Of a stretch of DNA of 64,000 bases, positions 63,064 to 64,000 are shown one piece after another. A model generated the notes under the pieces. It was given only the letters and a program-made list of their open reading frames with translations. It was not told the origin of the DNA and did no database searches. The stretch is taken from NCBI GenBank assembly GCA_036504235.1, contig DASXVN010000053.1, positions 1 to 64,000 of the forward strand. Reading direction: 5' to 3'. The DNA is from Zipacnadum sp036504235 (lineage in GTDB: Bacteria; Armatimonadota; Zipacnadia; Zipacnadales; Zipacnadaceae). The first letter of the stretch is position 1. The number at the start of each line of letters is the position of its first letter. The position numbers and the translations under genes were made by a program.

Positions 63064-63788
63064 TCGCAGCTCCCGTAAAGCCACGCGCACGTTGCGGCTT
63101 TACGCTGATCGAGCTGCTGGTCGTGATCGCGGTGATCGCGATACTGGCGGCGCTGCTGTTTCCGGTCTTCGCTCGGGCCCGCGCCGCCTCGCTCAAGAGC
63201 GTCTGCGCGAGCAACCTGCGCCAGATCGGCTTCGCCCTCGACCTGTACGCCTCCGACTACGACGACTGCTTCCCCAACACCGGCGACCCCTACCTGTGGA
63301 TGGGCCGGCGCTGGCGCTGGCCGCTGCAGCCCTATCTGGCGCTCAGCCAGCAGCGGGACCCGGCCGCGCCGGGCGACCCCAACCGCTCCATCAACGGCAC
63401 CCCCGCGATCCTGCTCTGTCCGGCGGACGCCGTCGCCATGCAGCAGTGGGAGGGGACCTCTTACGCGCTGTCGGCCGCCACCTTCCACACGCCGGCGCAG
63501 ATCGCCGCGATGACCACGGTGGACCTCTACAGCCCCTCCGGCCCGTCACCAGTGACGCAGGGCCGGTCGGCGGTGGAGTATCCGGCGCAGAAGGTCGTGG
63601 GCGGTGACTGGCTCAGCAACCATGAGGACCCGCCGCTGGGCTGGTGGAGCTGGGAGGGCGGACGCAACTACCTCTTCGCCGACGGGCACGTCAAATACCT
63701 GCGGGCGCGGCAGCTCCACACCGCCGGCAACGGCTTCCCCGACCCGAACCTGACCGTCGGCGGGCTGACCGGGCAAGACTGGGGCTAG
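63060..63788 (+). CDS. Prepilin-type pseudopilin (DUF1559-like, H-X9-DG)
   Basis: 242 residues. Short leader then prepilin cleavage site CG/FTLIELLVVIAVIAILAAL, followed by LLFPVFARARAASLKSVC and SNLRQIGFALDLYASDYDD, all typical of type II/IV pseudopilins of the DUF1559 group. The C-terminal YLFADGHVKYLRARQ is the late DGH motif of that group. GTG 63060 overlaps the TSUP stop (GTGA); GTG 63054 is another possibility. It would be exported and cleaved by prepilin peptidase; the pilT genes at 26-30 kb could serve the same machine. Confidence 0.88.
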   Translation: MIAAPVKPRARCGFTLIELLVVIAVIAILAALLFPVFARARAASLKSVCASNLRQIGFALDLYASDYDDCFPNTGDPYLWMGRRWRWPLQPYLALSQQRDPAAPGDPNRSINGTPAILLCPADAVAMQQWEGTSYALSAATFHTPAQIAAMTTVDLYSPSGPSPVTQGRSAVEYPAQKVVGGDWLSNHEDPPLGWWSWEGGRNYLFADGHVKYLRARQLHTAGNGFPDPNLTVGGLTGQDWG

Positions 63789-63821
63789 AGTGGTGTTGAG
63801 GCCAGGGCTGGCCGTTCTCCC

Positions 63822-63861
63822 GTAGGGGCGGAAGTTCGGCGTCCGCGCCGAATCTCCGCCC
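63822..63861 (+). repeat. 40-base GTAG-headed palindrome, near-identical to 19381-19420
   Basis: GTAGGGGCGGAAGTTCGGCG and its complement fold into a stem with outer GGGCGGA and inner TTCGGCG arms; 39 of 40 positions match the copy at 19381-19420 on the other strand. Confidence 0.8.
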
Positions 63862-63896
63862 GCGGCTGCCGCTGAGCCTCAGTGATCGATATGCGC

Positions 63897-63938
63897 GGGC
63901 GGAGATTGCCCGGGGGATCGGGCAACTCCCGCCCCTCC
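63897..63938 (-). repeat. GGAG-headed palindrome with shared outer arms and different inner stem
   Basis: GGGCGGA ... CCCGCCC outer arms as in 63822-63861, but the inner stem is TTGCCCG/CGGGCAA. The minus strand begins GGAG, the alternative REP head. Confidence 0.65.
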
Positions 63939-63955
63939 CACGGCCCCGGCCTCCC

Positions 63956-64000
63956 TCAGGCCTCGGGCCAAGTGACCGCTAGCGTCTCCACCTGCGCCAG
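63956..64000 (-). CDS. Possible 3' end of a gene entering from the right
   Basis: Read on the minus strand the last 45 bases give LAQVETLAVTWPEA followed by TGA (63956-63958), with no internal stop. The piece is too short to identify; an open frame of 14 codons could be chance. Confidence 0.3.
   Translation of the reverse strand: MAQVETLAVTWPEA

Overview
The window is high-GC bacterial chromosome, densely coded on both strands, with ATG, GTG and TTG starts and very little mobile DNA. I infer an uncultured, diderm-like bacterium of or near the Armatimonadota. The clues are a DUF1559-like prepilin (FTLIELLVVIAVIAILAALL then VFARARA) with a DGHVKYL tail, two large membrane proteins resembling the DUF6785/DUF6784 family, lipoproteins, and HEAT-repeat envelope proteins. 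This is inference: Planctomycetota and Chloroflexota were not excluded and no rRNA is present.

Layout. 0.2-6.5 kb: two uroporphyrinogen-decarboxylase-fold proteins and a 1340-residue orphan P-loop ATPase. 6.66-17.6 kb: a tryptophan operon with a consensus promoter, a previously uncalled 16-residue leader peptide (three consecutive Trp codons) and a classical attenuator; gene order is unknown membrane protein, trpE, trpG, DUF6785-like transporter, alpha/beta hydrolase, trpD, trpC, trpB, trpA. No trpF is seen. 17.8-23.1 kb: deoC, recO (apparently without a canonical start codon), polX and a secreted protein. 23.1-26 kb: nikR and groES-groEL with sigma-70-type promoter, CIRCE operator and terminator. 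26.1-32.1 kb: three tandem PilT/PilU ATPases, a membrane protein with an eight-Cys domain, acylphosphatase and a methyltransferase.

32-42.4 kb is a minus-strand run: FHA membrane protein, second DUF6785-like transporter, AEC permease, zinc-finger membrane protein, acetyl-xylan-esterase-like hydrolase and a 1402-residue acyl-CoA-dehydratase-activase-type protein. 42.6-49.2 kb: an Ig-like lipoprotein, a membrane protein paired with a catalytically degenerate hydrolase, a Nudix hydrolase, a glycogen-debranching enzyme and ComF. 49.2-54.1 kb (minus): sugar isomerase-like protein, lipoprotein, Fe-alcohol dehydrogenase, soluble GAF histidine kinase and a TPR lipoprotein. 54.4-61.4 kb (plus): three HEAT-repeat envelope proteins, a degenerate PHP protein and a degenerate thioredoxin-fold protein, probably one envelope-associated unit. 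61.5-63.8 kb: PfkB kinase, half-size TSUP permease and prepilin.

Across the window, intergenic gaps carry palindromes headed by GTAG/GGAG, with shared outer arms and varying inner stems. They look like REP elements of the kind associated with RAYT transposases. The strongest directly readable discoveries are the trp attenuator, the REP family and the non-canonical recO start. The best candidates for undescribed biology are the orphan ATPase, the eight-Cys membrane protein beside the pilT cluster, and the HEAT/pseudo-PHP envelope cluster.
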